A stretch of DNA of 64,000 nt. Origin: Clostridia bacterium. Its GTDB lineage: Bacteria; Bacillota; Clostridia; Christensenellales; Borkfalkiaceae. How positions within the stretch are numbered: position 1 is the first letter of the stretch; each line of letters opens with the position of its first letter. The notes beneath the pieces are model-generated. The model saw only the letters and a program-made list of their open reading frames with translations. It was not told the DNA's origin and did not search any database. The DNA is taken from assembly GCA_017621155.1 (NCBI GenBank), contig JAGATP010000010.1, positions 1 through 64,000 of the forward strand, written 5' to 3'. Below are positions 42,155-49,945 of the stretch, piece after piece. The position numbers and the translations under genes are program-made.

Positions 42155-42883
42155 TCAACCCTTTAACTTTTCGCGGAGCTTTTCCAGCACCCTTTTCTCC
42201 ATTCTCGAAACGTACATCTGCGAAACGCCCAGCCTTGCGGCAATGTCCGACTGCGAAAGCTCCTTGCCATAGCGGTAGCGAATAAACTTCTTTTCGATCT
42301 CCGAAAGCCCGACCATGGCGGAGCGAAGGCTGTCGTTCTGCTCGAACGTCTCGAAATAATCGACCTTGTCGGGAATGACGTTATAGAGGGGAGTCTCCTC
42401 CTCTCCGTTCACGATCTGCTGATCGAGGGATACGGGCGTCCCGATTTCCATCGCCTTGACGATGTTCTCCTCCTCCACTCCGAGAAGGGCGGCAAGCTCG
42501 GCAACCGTCGGCTTTCTGCCCGTCTTTGCGAGCGTCTCCTCGTTGCACTTGCGGATTTCCGCGGCGAGCTGAGAGAGCTTTCTCGGATATTTGACCAGGC
42601 GCGAATAATCGCGGAAGTAATTTTTGATTTCCCCCGTGATCGTGGGCGTAATAAAGGTCGCGAACTTGACGCCGAGGGAGGGGTCGAAGCGGTCGATCCC
42701 CTTGACGAGCGCCATCGAGGCGATCTGCACGAGATCGTCGTACTCCACGCCTCTGCCGACGAATTTCCGCGCGAGAACGTTCGCTATGTAGAGGTATTTC
42801 TCCGCAATCTCACTCCGGAGCTTTCCCCTCGTCTTTTCGTCGGTCGCCTCTTTGTAGGCGAGGAACAATTCTGTCTCTTCCAT
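42155..42883 (-). CDS. RNA polymerase sigma factor, SigB/SigF/SigG family
   Basis: 242 residues. Region 2: IAEKYLYIANVLARKFVGRGVEYDDLVQIASMALVKGIDRFDPSLGVKFATFITPTITGEIKNYFRD; region 3: LVKYPRKLSQLAAEIRKCNEETLAKTGRKPTVAELAALLGV; region 4: LSEIEKKFIRYRYGKELSQSDIAARLGVSQMYVSRMEKRVLEKLREKL. This is the group-3 type controlled by partner switching. The similarity looks closer to SigB than SigF, since PRKLSQLAAEIRK resembles the SigB region 3. It is the third gene in an operon led by a STAS protein. Confidence 0.93.
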   Translation of the reverse strand: MEETELFLAYKEATDEKTRGKLRSEIAEKYLYIANVLARKFVGRGVEYDDLVQIASMALVKGIDRFDPSLGVKFATFITPTITGEIKNYFRDYSRLVKYPRKLSQLAAEIRKCNEETLAKTGRKPTVAELAALLGVEEENIVKAMEIGTPVSLDQQIVNGEEETPLYNVIPDKVDYFETFEQNDSLRSAMVGLSEIEKKFIRYRYGKELSQSDIAARLGVSQMYVSRMEKRVLEKLREKLKG

Positions 42884-42886
42884 CGC

Positions 42887-43246
42887 TCAATTTCCGTTTT
42901 TCAAGGTAATTTTCAAAAGGGCGTTCCCCTCTTTTATAAAGCGCGCCTCGTCGGACAGGGCGTCCAGAAGGGCGTAGGAGATTTCGTCCTCCAGGCTCTC
43001 CTCTTTGGGCGTCCGCTCCCCTTCGCCCGAGACGACGGCGCTTAGCCCGCCGTCAAAGTCAAAGCAAAGCCCCGCGCGCAGGTAACCGTTTCTCTGAAAG
43101 AGCAGCAAGCTCTCCGTGACGCATACCTTGACGTCCTCCGTCTTGTCGATGTCAAAGCCCGCCATGGCGCAGACGCCGCCCACGGTGAGCCTTACGGTGG
43201 TGAGATAATCGCTTTCGAGCGGTAGGGATAGTACGATTGCGTTCAT
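42887..43246 (-). CDS. Degenerate anti-sigma-like HATPase without ATP-site residues
   Basis: 119 residues from the ATG at 43246, overlapping the STAS gene stop (ATGA). The start (SDYLTTVRLTVGGVCAMAGFDIDKTEDVKVCVTESLLLF) aligns with RsbW/SpoIIAB up to the N-box, but the catalytic Asn is Leu49 and no DxGxG or GxGxG is found; the place of the G2 box reads SYALLDALSDE. It therefore looks unable to bind ATP. It may still bind sigma or STAS partners as an adaptor. Confidence 0.75.
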   Translation of the reverse strand: MNAIVLSLPLESDYLTTVRLTVGGVCAMAGFDIDKTEDVKVCVTESLLLFQRNGYLRAGLCFDFDGGLSAVVSGEGERTPKEESLEDEISYALLDALSDEARFIKEGNALLKITLKNGN

Positions 43247-43551
43247 GACTCGATCTCCATAATGGCGTCTAAGTTGCAGATCAAAAACAGCTTTTTGATG
43301 TTGGGCTGCAAAGAGGAAAGGACGACCTTGTTTCCCTCTTTGGCGACTTCCTTTTTGATCTTGACGAACGTGCCGAGCGTGGTGGAATCGATGAAGGCGA
43401 GCTCCCTGCAAGAAAAGTGCAGATCTTTTTTGTCCGCCCGGTAGGCTTCCATCACCTCTCGGTAAAAATCATCCGCATTGCCGGAGTGAATTTCCCCCGA
43501 CAGCGCGATTCGGATTGCGTTTTCTTCTCGTTGAATGACTACTTCGTTCAC
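43243..43551 (-). CDS. STAS-domain anti-sigma-factor antagonist
   Basis: 102 residues, GTG start with AAGGAG upstream. STAS fold with the phosphorylatable serine Ser56 in LAFIDSTTLGTFVKIKKE, as in SpoIIAA/RsbV. In known systems the dephosphorylated form binds the anti-sigma factor and frees sigma. First gene of the four-gene operon. Confidence 0.9.
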   Translation of the reverse strand: MNEVVIQREENAIRIALSGEIHSGNADDFYREVMEAYRADKKDLHFSCRELAFIDSTTLGTFVKIKKEVAKEGNKVVLSSLQPNIKKLFLICNLDAIMEIES

Positions 43552-43656
43552 GGTATACTCCTTGAAAACTGTTGCTATCTATAATATAACACAAAAACAC
43601 ATGAAATGAAACAGTTTTTTCGAAAAAAGCAAATGCCTTTTCGGAGATTTCAACGA

Positions 43657-43685
43657 TTGACAGGGGAGAAAAAAAGTGCTATAAT
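43657..43685 (+). promoter_or_regulatory. Consensus sigma-A promoter of citrate synthase
   Basis: TTGACA (43657-43662), 17-base spacer, TATAAT (43680-43685); AAAGGAGG at 43702-43709. Confidence 0.88.
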
Positions 43686-43713
43686 CAAAGACAAACCGAA
43701 AAAGGAGGCTTCT

Positions 43714-45087
43714 ATGGTCGATTTTAACGAACCCAAACCCATTGACGCATATGCCGATAAAATTGCCCGTCTTGCGGAAATCGCCGCAAAGAACGATCAC
43801 ATCGACCCCGCGCTCTACGCACTGCACGACGTCAAGAGAGGCCTTCGCGAAGCAAACGGAAAGGGTGTCCTCTGCGGACTGACCGAAGTCTCCGAAGTCA
43901 ACGCATGGAAAACGGTTGACGGCGTCAAAGTTCCCATCGACGGAGAGTTGCGCTTCCACGGCGTGGACGTCAAGGATATCGTCAAAAACTGCGTCAGCGA
44001 AAGGAGATTCGGCTTCGAGGAAACGGTGTATCTTCTCCTCTTCGGGGAATTGCCCTCGCGGGCGGAGCTTGACGATTTTATCCCCTTTCTCAAAGAGCTG
44101 TGCGTCCTGCCCAAGAACTTTTTAAGGGACGTCATTCTCAAAAAGCCCAACAAGGATATCATGAACATGATGTCCAAGTGCGTCTTGAATCTCTATTCCT
44201 ACGATCCCGACCCCGACAACATTTCGCGGGAGAACGTATTAAGGCAGTCCCTGTCCTTAATCGCTCAGCTCCCCCGCATTGCGGTTTACAGCTATCGCGC
44301 CTATCAATATTATTTCACGGAAGGCTCGCTCGTCATTCACAAGCCGCAGGAGCGCTATTCATTTGCGGAAAATATCCTGCACATGCTGCGAAAGAACAGC
44401 CAATTCACCGACCTCGAAGCGAGCGTACTCGACATCTGTCTCATTCTGCACGCCGAGCACGGCGGAGGCAACAACTCCACCTTTACCAACCACGTCGTCA
44501 CCTCTTCGGGGACGGACACCTATTCGGCGGTCGCGGCGTCTCTCGGCTCTTTAAAGGGCCCGAAACACGGCGGTGCAAACTTGAAAGTCGTCGAGATGTT
44601 CGACAACATCAAGGAAAATCTCCCCGACTGGTCGGAATCCTCCGTCAGGGATTACATAAAGAAAATCGTTGACAAGGAAGCGTTTGATCGGACGGGACTC
44701 GTATACGGCATGGGACACGCCGTCTACACCCTGTCCGACCCGAGAGCGGAAATCCTCAAATCCTTTGCGGGGCGGCTCGCCGTCGAAAAGGGGCGCGAGG
44801 AAGAATTCGAGCTGTACAATACCGTCGCCAAGGTCTCCAAAGAGCTCATCATGGAGAGCAGAAACGTGTTGAAGGCGGTCTGTCCGAACGTCGATTTCTA
44901 CTCCGGCTTTGTCTATCAGATGCTTTCTCTTCCCAAAGCCCTCTATACCCCGCTCTTCGCCGTTTCCCGTATCGCGGGCTGGTCGGCACACCGCATGGAG
45001 GAGATCGTCAACGGCAACCGTATCATTCGTCCCGCCTACGAATGCGTACAGGAGCGCAAAGCATATGTACCAATTGACCAACGCTAA
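43714..45087 (+). CDS. Citrate synthase
   Basis: 457 residues from the ATG at 43714 (AAAGGAGG). First step of the citric acid cycle or its anaerobic branch: acetyl-CoA plus oxaloacetate to citrate. The active-site histidines are visible in LILHAEHGGGNNSTFTNHVV and in LVYGMGHAVYTLSDPRAEIL, with the arginine-rich C-terminal RIIRPAYE. The N-terminal insertion (YALHDVKRGLREANGKGVLCGLTEVSEV) is the extended type seen in gut Clostridia and Bacteroides. The gene lies next to the malic-enzyme operon but is on the other strand. Its end overlaps the start of the next gene by 23 bases. Confidence 0.94.
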   Translation: MVDFNEPKPIDAYADKIARLAEIAAKNDHIDPALYALHDVKRGLREANGKGVLCGLTEVSEVNAWKTVDGVKVPIDGELRFHGVDVKDIVKNCVSERRFGFEETVYLLLFGELPSRAELDDFIPFLKELCVLPKNFLRDVILKKPNKDIMNMMSKCVLNLYSYDPDPDNISRENVLRQSLSLIAQLPRIAVYSYRAYQYYFTEGSLVIHKPQERYSFAENILHMLRKNSQFTDLEASVLDICLILHAEHGGGNNSTFTNHVVTSSGTDTYSAVAASLGSLKGPKHGGANLKVVEMFDNIKENLPDWSESSVRDYIKKIVDKEAFDRTGLVYGMGHAVYTLSDPRAEILKSFAGRLAVEKGREEEFELYNTVAKVSKELIMESRNVLKAVCPNVDFYSGFVYQMLSLPKALYTPLFAVSRIAGWSAHRMEEIVNGNRIIRPAYECVQERKAYVPIDQR

Positions 45088-46753
45088 AAACTTACTCATC
45101 GGCGTATGCCTGACCGGTATACTTCTCTTTGGAAGCATACCCGTTTCGGTGTGCGCCGATTCCACATCTCAGCCCATCGTTCTCTCCACGGCGCAAGACC
45201 TCATCGACTTTTCCAAGTCGGTGGACGAGGGAAACATCTACGACAACAAGACGGTGATCCTCGCAAACGACATCGACTTAAACGGCGAGGAGTTTACGCC
45301 CATCGGGAGGTTCGGGGCGAGCAGCTATTTTAAGGGCGTCTTCGACGGGCGCGGATACGCCATTTACGGACTTTCCATCACCGACGAAACGAAGGAGGAA
45401 AACAACGCCCTCTTCGGACATCTCGGCGGCACCGTCCGCAACCTGTCCGTGTACGGCTTTGTGCAGGGAAACTGCTGCGGCGGCATTGCCAGCCACATCG
45501 CGGGACACGCCGTCATTTTGAACTGCTCGACCTTCGTCACCATCGACGCCAACCGCGGCGGCGGCATCGGCGACAACATCGCGACCGCCGACGTCATCGG
45601 CTGTTACAGCGCCTGCACGGATGCGGAGGGCACCCCCCTTCCCCTCGTCTCTTACGACGCAAACCGCATCTTCCTCTGCGCGGCGACAGGCCCGATGACT
45701 GCCTCTCCCCGCCCCGATCTCATCAGCGGCAGCATTGAAAACCAACCGCAGGACACCCTTTTAGACGACTTTCTGAACGAAAACGTCCGCGTGCTCTCCC
45801 TCTGCGGCTACGAAGATTTGAGCCTTTGGGAAAACAACGCGCCCATCTCCTCTTTTTACGAATACACCCCCTCCTTAAAGGGCAAGGGAACGAAAAGCGC
45901 CCCCTATCTCATCGAGACGGCGGAGGACTTCGCCGCCTTCCGCACTCTCGTCAACCGCGGAGAGGTCTTTTACAAACAATATTTTTTGCAGACGACGGAC
46001 ATCGACCTTTCCTATACGAGAAAGACGGGAGAAATTTTTCCTCTGGAACAGCTTCCCATCGGCTTTTCGGACACGGATTGCACCTTTGACGGATATTACG
46101 ACGGCGGAGGGCACGCCCTTTTGAACTACGTTTCGACTTCCCTCTCCCACGGGAGCAAAAACGCCCTCTTTGGAAACCTTTCGGGCATCGTCAAAAACCT
46201 CGGACTCGAGAGCGGCTTTATTCAGGGCAGCTTCGTCGCTTCCTTCGGCATCACCGCCACTTCCCGCAAGGCGACTTTCGTCAACTGTTATTCCAAGCTC
46301 GATTTAAGCGGCTCTGTCCGCACCTCTGCCTTTGCGGACAACTTCGTCGGGCTCATCGTCGGCTGTTTTTACCTCAACGAAGGGGGAGACTTCCCCATGG
46401 CGGCATACAACACCACGACGCTCGCCTACTGCTACAACACGGGCGATACCGTCATCGAGGAAGGCACGTCGGAATTTGAGCCCATCGAGTGCTACGCCCT
46501 TCCCTTTGACAGGCTTTCGGGTGAAATCGACTCCCTCGTCAAATCCAACCTTCCCGCGGCGGCGGAGATCAGCGGCGTCAAGCTCTTCTCCCTCTGCCAC
46601 ATGGGAAAGGACGGCTTTTCGGGCAAGGTCATGCCGGGGGACTACGCGCTGACGACCCTTCTCGTCTATTACTCTTATGAATTTTTGGCGATCGCGGGCG
46701 TGGCGTTTGCAATTCTCCTGCTCATCGTCTGCCGCGACAGGAGGAAATCATGA
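45065..46753 (+). CDS. Secreted, membrane-tethered repeat protein (GLUG-like)
   Basis: 562 residues from the ATG at 45065, which lies inside the end of citrate synthase with GGAG upstream. N-terminal signal peptide (LLIGVCLTGILLFGSIPVSVCA). The outer part consists of two copies of a beta-helix-like module: LSTAQDLIDFSKSVDEG, ILANDIDLNGEEFTPIG and GVFDGRGYAIYGLSI, repeated as IETAEDFAAFRTLVNRGE, TTDIDLSYTRK and GYYDGGGHALLNYV. It ends with a transmembrane helix and RDRRKS. This is typical of cell-surface adhesin or polysaccharide-binding proteins. It is followed by a GT87-type gene with ATGA overlap. Confidence 0.8.
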   Translation: MYQLTNAKNLLIGVCLTGILLFGSIPVSVCADSTSQPIVLSTAQDLIDFSKSVDEGNIYDNKTVILANDIDLNGEEFTPIGRFGASSYFKGVFDGRGYAIYGLSITDETKEENNALFGHLGGTVRNLSVYGFVQGNCCGGIASHIAGHAVILNCSTFVTIDANRGGGIGDNIATADVIGCYSACTDAEGTPLPLVSYDANRIFLCAATGPMTASPRPDLISGSIENQPQDTLLDDFLNENVRVLSLCGYEDLSLWENNAPISSFYEYTPSLKGKGTKSAPYLIETAEDFAAFRTLVNRGEVFYKQYFLQTTDIDLSYTRKTGEIFPLEQLPIGFSDTDCTFDGYYDGGGHALLNYVSTSLSHGSKNALFGNLSGIVKNLGLESGFIQGSFVASFGITATSRKATFVNCYSKLDLSGSVRTSAFADNFVGLIVGCFYLNEGGDFPMAAYNTTTLAYCYNTGDTVIEEGTSEFEPIECYALPFDRLSGEIDSLVKSNLPAAAEISGVKLFSLCHMGKDGFSGKVMPGDYALTTLLVYYSYEFLAIAGVAFAILLLIVCRDRRKS

Positions 46754-48036
46754 AAATCAAGGATAAATTCAACTTCGCCCTAATAACCTGTCTCCTCCTC
46801 TCCGCGCTCGCCTTCTGCATCCAGGCGCTCATCTGGGGACTCAAAGAGCCTTACGTCTTCGCGCTCCCCATCTTTCGCGACGTCCGTGAAGTCCCCTTTG
46901 CGGACTTTTGGCACGTCAATTACATCGTACATGAAAACAGCCCCTATTACGGGGATATGGCGAGCTATCCCCCCCTCGTTCTCCTCTTTGCCCTCATCTT
47001 CGTGCCGTTTGCGGACTATTCCAAGGGCTATGAGACGGCGTATACCGAAGGGTTCTGGGCGGAATTTTCCCTCTATCTTTTCTACCTCGTCTTTGCCTTT
47101 GCGTTCAGCCTTCTCCTCTTCCGCATTTTAGAGAAAAAGGGCTTCTCCCTTCCCTCGCAAATCGCCATCGTCGTCGCCTCTTTCTTCACGATGGGCATGG
47201 TCTACAACTTCGAGCGGGGCAATTTTATCCTCTACGCTCTCCTTCCCGCCCTCGTCTTTTACGGGTATTACGATTCCGAAAAGCCCATCGTGCGGGAAAT
47301 TTCCTACCTTTGCTTGGGTATTTCCGCGGGGATCAAGCTCTATCCCGCCCTGTTCGCTCTCATTCTCCTGCGCAAGAAAGAGTTCTTCCCCTTCCTGCGC
47401 TGCGTCGCCTATACCGTCCTTGCGCTGATCGTTCCCTTCTTCTTCCTCGATCGGGGGCTTGCCAACGTCAACCAATTTATCCGCTGGCTCGTCTCCTTTG
47501 CGGTTTGGCAGGCGAACTTCGGCTATAACTATTCCATCGCCAACTTCTTGGGCATTCTCTCCTCTATCTTCGGCGGCGTCCCCCTCGAAGAGGTCGTGAC
47601 GGCGGATTACAACCTCATCGCCTTTGTCTGCCTGCTCCTTCCCCTCCTGTGCGGACTTATTCTCGATAAGCCGTACAAGGTCTTTTTGGCAGCGTGCGTC
47701 GGCATGATCTTGTTCCCCAATCCGAGCTTTTACTACTCGGCGACCTTCCTCATTCTTCCCCTCGTCGGACTGCTTGCCGAACGCAAAAAGGACGCCTTTG
47801 ACGTCCTTTACGGAATCCTCTTCTTCCTCGTCCTCTCCCCTGCCTACCTCGGCGAAGTGGACGCGGCAAACTCCCTCTATATCAATCAATTCGTGGAATC
47901 CTTCGCGCTGATTGGCATGGAGCTTCTCCTCATCGTCGACGCGGCAATCACCGTATTTCGAAAACGGGACCGCATTCCGAAGCACCCCATTCGATTGATC
48001 AAGGAGCGCCTCAAACTTCATATCGTTGCAGATTAA
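46750..48036 (+). CDS. GT87-like polyprenyl-phosphate-dependent glycosyltransferase
   Basis: 428 residues, about 11 transmembrane helices. It matches the GT87/DUF2029 membrane mannosyltransferase pattern: DFWHVNYIVHENSPYY at the first loop, YNFERGNFILYALLPALVF, and LGISAGIKLYPALFALILLRKKEF, the G-x3-K-x-Y-P signature. Members move mannose or related sugars from a polyprenyl donor. The ATG overlaps the TGA of the repeat-protein gene (ATGA), so the sugar may be placed on that protein or on a shared glycan (inference). Terminator hairpins follow. Confidence 0.85.
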   Translation: MKIKDKFNFALITCLLLSALAFCIQALIWGLKEPYVFALPIFRDVREVPFADFWHVNYIVHENSPYYGDMASYPPLVLLFALIFVPFADYSKGYETAYTEGFWAEFSLYLFYLVFAFAFSLLLFRILEKKGFSLPSQIAIVVASFFTMGMVYNFERGNFILYALLPALVFYGYYDSEKPIVREISYLCLGISAGIKLYPALFALILLRKKEFFPFLRCVAYTVLALIVPFFFLDRGLANVNQFIRWLVSFAVWQANFGYNYSIANFLGILSSIFGGVPLEEVVTADYNLIAFVCLLLPLLCGLILDKPYKVFLAACVGMILFPNPSFYYSATFLILPLVGLLAERKKDAFDVLYGILFFLVLSPAYLGEVDAANSLYINQFVESFALIGMELLLIVDAAITVFRKRDRIPKHPIRLIKERLKLHIVAD

Positions 48037-48040
48037 AATG

Positions 48041-48068
48041 GCCGCGTGCTCTGAATTGAGCGCGCGGC
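48041..48068 (+). terminator. Intrinsic terminator after the GT87-type gene
   Basis: GCCGCG-x-GCTC / GAGC-x-CGCGGC with a 6-base loop, then TTTCTGTCTTTC. Confidence 0.75.
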
Positions 48069-48088
48069 TTTCTGTCTTTCCCAAAGGG

Positions 48089-48114
48089 GGGCGTCGTTCA
48101 GTTTTGCGACGCCT
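48089..48114. terminator. Second hairpin between convergent genes
   Basis: GGCGTCG / CGACGCC with a 10-base loop and T/C-rich flank, just before the end of the NagD-like gene on the other strand. Confidence 0.55.
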
Positions 48115-48119
48115 CCTCT

Positions 48120-48920
48120 TTATTCAAGATAAGGGAGAATTTCGTTGAGGGAAGGCAAGACAAAGGTCGGTCGATCGGGGGAAGAGGCAAGCATCTTTTC
48201 CGTGGTCTCCCCGCTGAGGACGAGGAGGGTGGCAAAGCCGTTTTGATTGCCGAAGCGGATGTCCGTGTGCAGTCTGTCCCCCACCATGACGACTTCGTCC
48301 GCCGAAACGCCGAGCCGCCCTTTGATACAGTCCCCCATGACCGTACCCGGCTTTCCGCAGATGAGATCGGGCTCTTTTCCCGACGAGCACTTCAAGAGGG
48401 CGATGAACGAGCCGACGTCGGGCGGGAATACGCCCTTTGCGGGGCAAACCGCATCAGGGTGGGTCGCGATGTAAAACGCGCCGTTTACAATCGCCTCATT
48501 CAAGGCGGAAAATTTCTGAAAGTCGATGTGCGTGTCGTAGGCGAGGACGACGACTTCGGGGTCTTTCTCCACGAGGAAGATGCCCGCCGCCAAAAATTCC
48601 TCCTTCACGCAGTCGTTGGCGACGAGATACACCCGTTTCCCCTCAAAATGCGCTTGTAAATATTCTATGGTCGCCATCGAGGAGGTGTAGACGAGATCGC
48701 GCTCGTCGTAAAAGCCGATGCGCTTCAGCTTTTCGACGTACGCCTTCTCCGATTTGGAAGAGTTGTTGGTGAGGTATACGATTCTCTTTCCCTTGTCCCG
48801 CATGACTTGCAGGGTGCGAATCATATCCCCGATGGGCGTCTCGTCCAGATAGATGGTGCCGTCCATATCGAGCAGAAAGACCTTCTTTTTCGCTAGAGCT
48901 TTTTCCATCGCTTCTTGCAT
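48120..48920 (-). CDS. NagD/AraL-type HAD phosphatase
   Basis: 266 residues. HAD motif I (FLLDMDGTIYLDE), motif II (VYLTNNSSKSEKAY), a class IIA cap, then CGKPGTVM with the motif III Lys and VMVGDRLHTDIRFGNQNG (motif IV). Such enzymes remove phosphate from small sugar phosphates, p-nitrophenyl phosphate or nucleotides. Its start overlaps the AraM-like gene by 28 bases; an ATG 12 bases further in is an alternative. In Bacillus subtilis the arabinose operon has the same pair, araL (HAD) and araM. Confidence 0.9.
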   Translation of the reverse strand: MQEAMEKALAKKKVFLLDMDGTIYLDETPIGDMIRTLQVMRDKGKRIVYLTNNSSKSEKAYVEKLKRIGFYDERDLVYTSSMATIEYLQAHFEGKRVYLVANDCVKEEFLAAGIFLVEKDPEVVVLAYDTHIDFQKFSALNEAIVNGAFYIATHPDAVCPAKGVFPPDVGSFIALLKCSSGKEPDLICGKPGTVMGDCIKGRLGVSADEVVMVGDRLHTDIRFGNQNGFATLLVLSGETTEKMLASSPDRPTFVLPSLNEILPYLE

Positions 48921-49942
48921 TTTTCCTCCAAAAGTCCGAAATTCCGCATGACGCGGAGCGGACTTTTCCCTTCTTTGGAGAGATCTCGCACGTAGCCGAG
49001 CATATTTCTGCCCGAAACGCAGGCGTTCTTTCCGCCTAAGGCGAAGTAGATGCGCTTTCTTCCGGGGAGACTCGCCTCAATTTCTCTCAAAAGATCGAGA
49101 TGTTTTTTTCTGTATTGTTCAAATTGCGCCGAAAGGGAAGAAAGATCCTCCTCGGGGCAGGCATAGGGTCGAACGTATCCCTTTTTGTAAAAGAGCAGAT
49201 ACGCCTTGGTCAGCTTGTCGAGCGCCAAAAGGTCGTTTCCGCAGCGCGCGCCGAGCCGCGCCACCGTCCCCCGCCGCAGTCCCTCCCGTTCGAGGGAGGA
49301 AAGAACGAGGTCGGATTCAAAGACCGTGCGCTTGGAACAGTCGTACCACTTGGGCTTTTCGATAGCGGAGAGCGCCTTCAAAAAGAGCTCTCTGTTTTCT
49401 TCCCCCCCTTCGAAGTCGATGGAAAAAACCCACTCGAACAGGGAGAGCGCATACGAGCAGATGCGCGCATAGGCGCTCGCCTCTCCCAAAAGAATGCTCT
49501 CGTCCACGAACACGAGATCGGGCGAAGAGACGGGATAGACCACCTTCTTCCCGCCGACGACGACTTCCGCCGAAGGGGAGACGATTTTACTTGCCTCGAT
49601 CGCGTCGGGAATTAAGACGCAGGGAAGGGACAAAACGGCGGAGAGATAGCGCGCCAAGGGAATTTGTTCGCTTCCGAGGCACACCACCCCCGAAAAGCCG
49701 TCCCCGAAGGCGAACAGGCTTGCGCCGTCCGAGGGAGAAATCGAGGTGAGCATCGCATAGCGGGAAAGCGCAGCCTTCACGGCGACGCCGTGCCTTAAAA
49801 AGGCGTCTGCGCTCGCCAAAAAGAGAAGCTTGCCCACGGGGATGAGCTTTTGCACCTCTTCCCCAAGGGAAGAAAGGGTGGAAAAAACCGGTTCTATGTT
49901 CTTTTTGCTTTCGTGCGTGCAGGAAGTTGCAACGCTTGGCAT
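48893..49942 (-). CDS. Divergent glycerol-1-phosphate dehydrogenase/AraM-like protein
   Basis: 349 residues. The N-terminal half resembles the AraM/dehydroquinate-synthase fold (GKLLFLASADAFLRHG, LSLPCVLIPDAIEASKIVSPSAEVVVGGKKVVYPVSSPDLVFVDESIL), as in the block PTAASHDGIASPxAS of AraM. The place of the zinc-binding H motifs (GSEHxxSH, then HGE) reads RCGNDLLALDKL and TKAYLLFYKKGY, so the metal ligands seem lost and the protein may be inactive or have a new role. The assignment rests on partial pattern similarity. It lies between hisC and the NagD-like gene. Confidence 0.55.
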   Translation of the reverse strand: MPSVATSCTHESKKNIEPVFSTLSSLGEEVQKLIPVGKLLFLASADAFLRHGVAVKAALSRYAMLTSISPSDGASLFAFGDGFSGVVCLGSEQIPLARYLSAVLSLPCVLIPDAIEASKIVSPSAEVVVGGKKVVYPVSSPDLVFVDESILLGEASAYARICSYALSLFEWVFSIDFEGGEENRELFLKALSAIEKPKWYDCSKRTVFESDLVLSSLEREGLRRGTVARLGARCGNDLLALDKLTKAYLLFYKKGYVRPYACPEEDLSSLSAQFEQYRKKHLDLLREIEASLPGRKRIYFALGGKNACVSGRNMLGYVRDLSKEGKSPLRVMRNFGLLEEKCKKRWKKL

Positions 49943-49945
49943 CGT

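Noticed and set aside
41791..43551. Naming the sigma operon spoIIA (spoIIAA-spoIIAB-sigF)
   Set aside because: The gene order is different, the second gene is degenerate, and the sigma region 3 looks nearer to SigB; a general label is safer.
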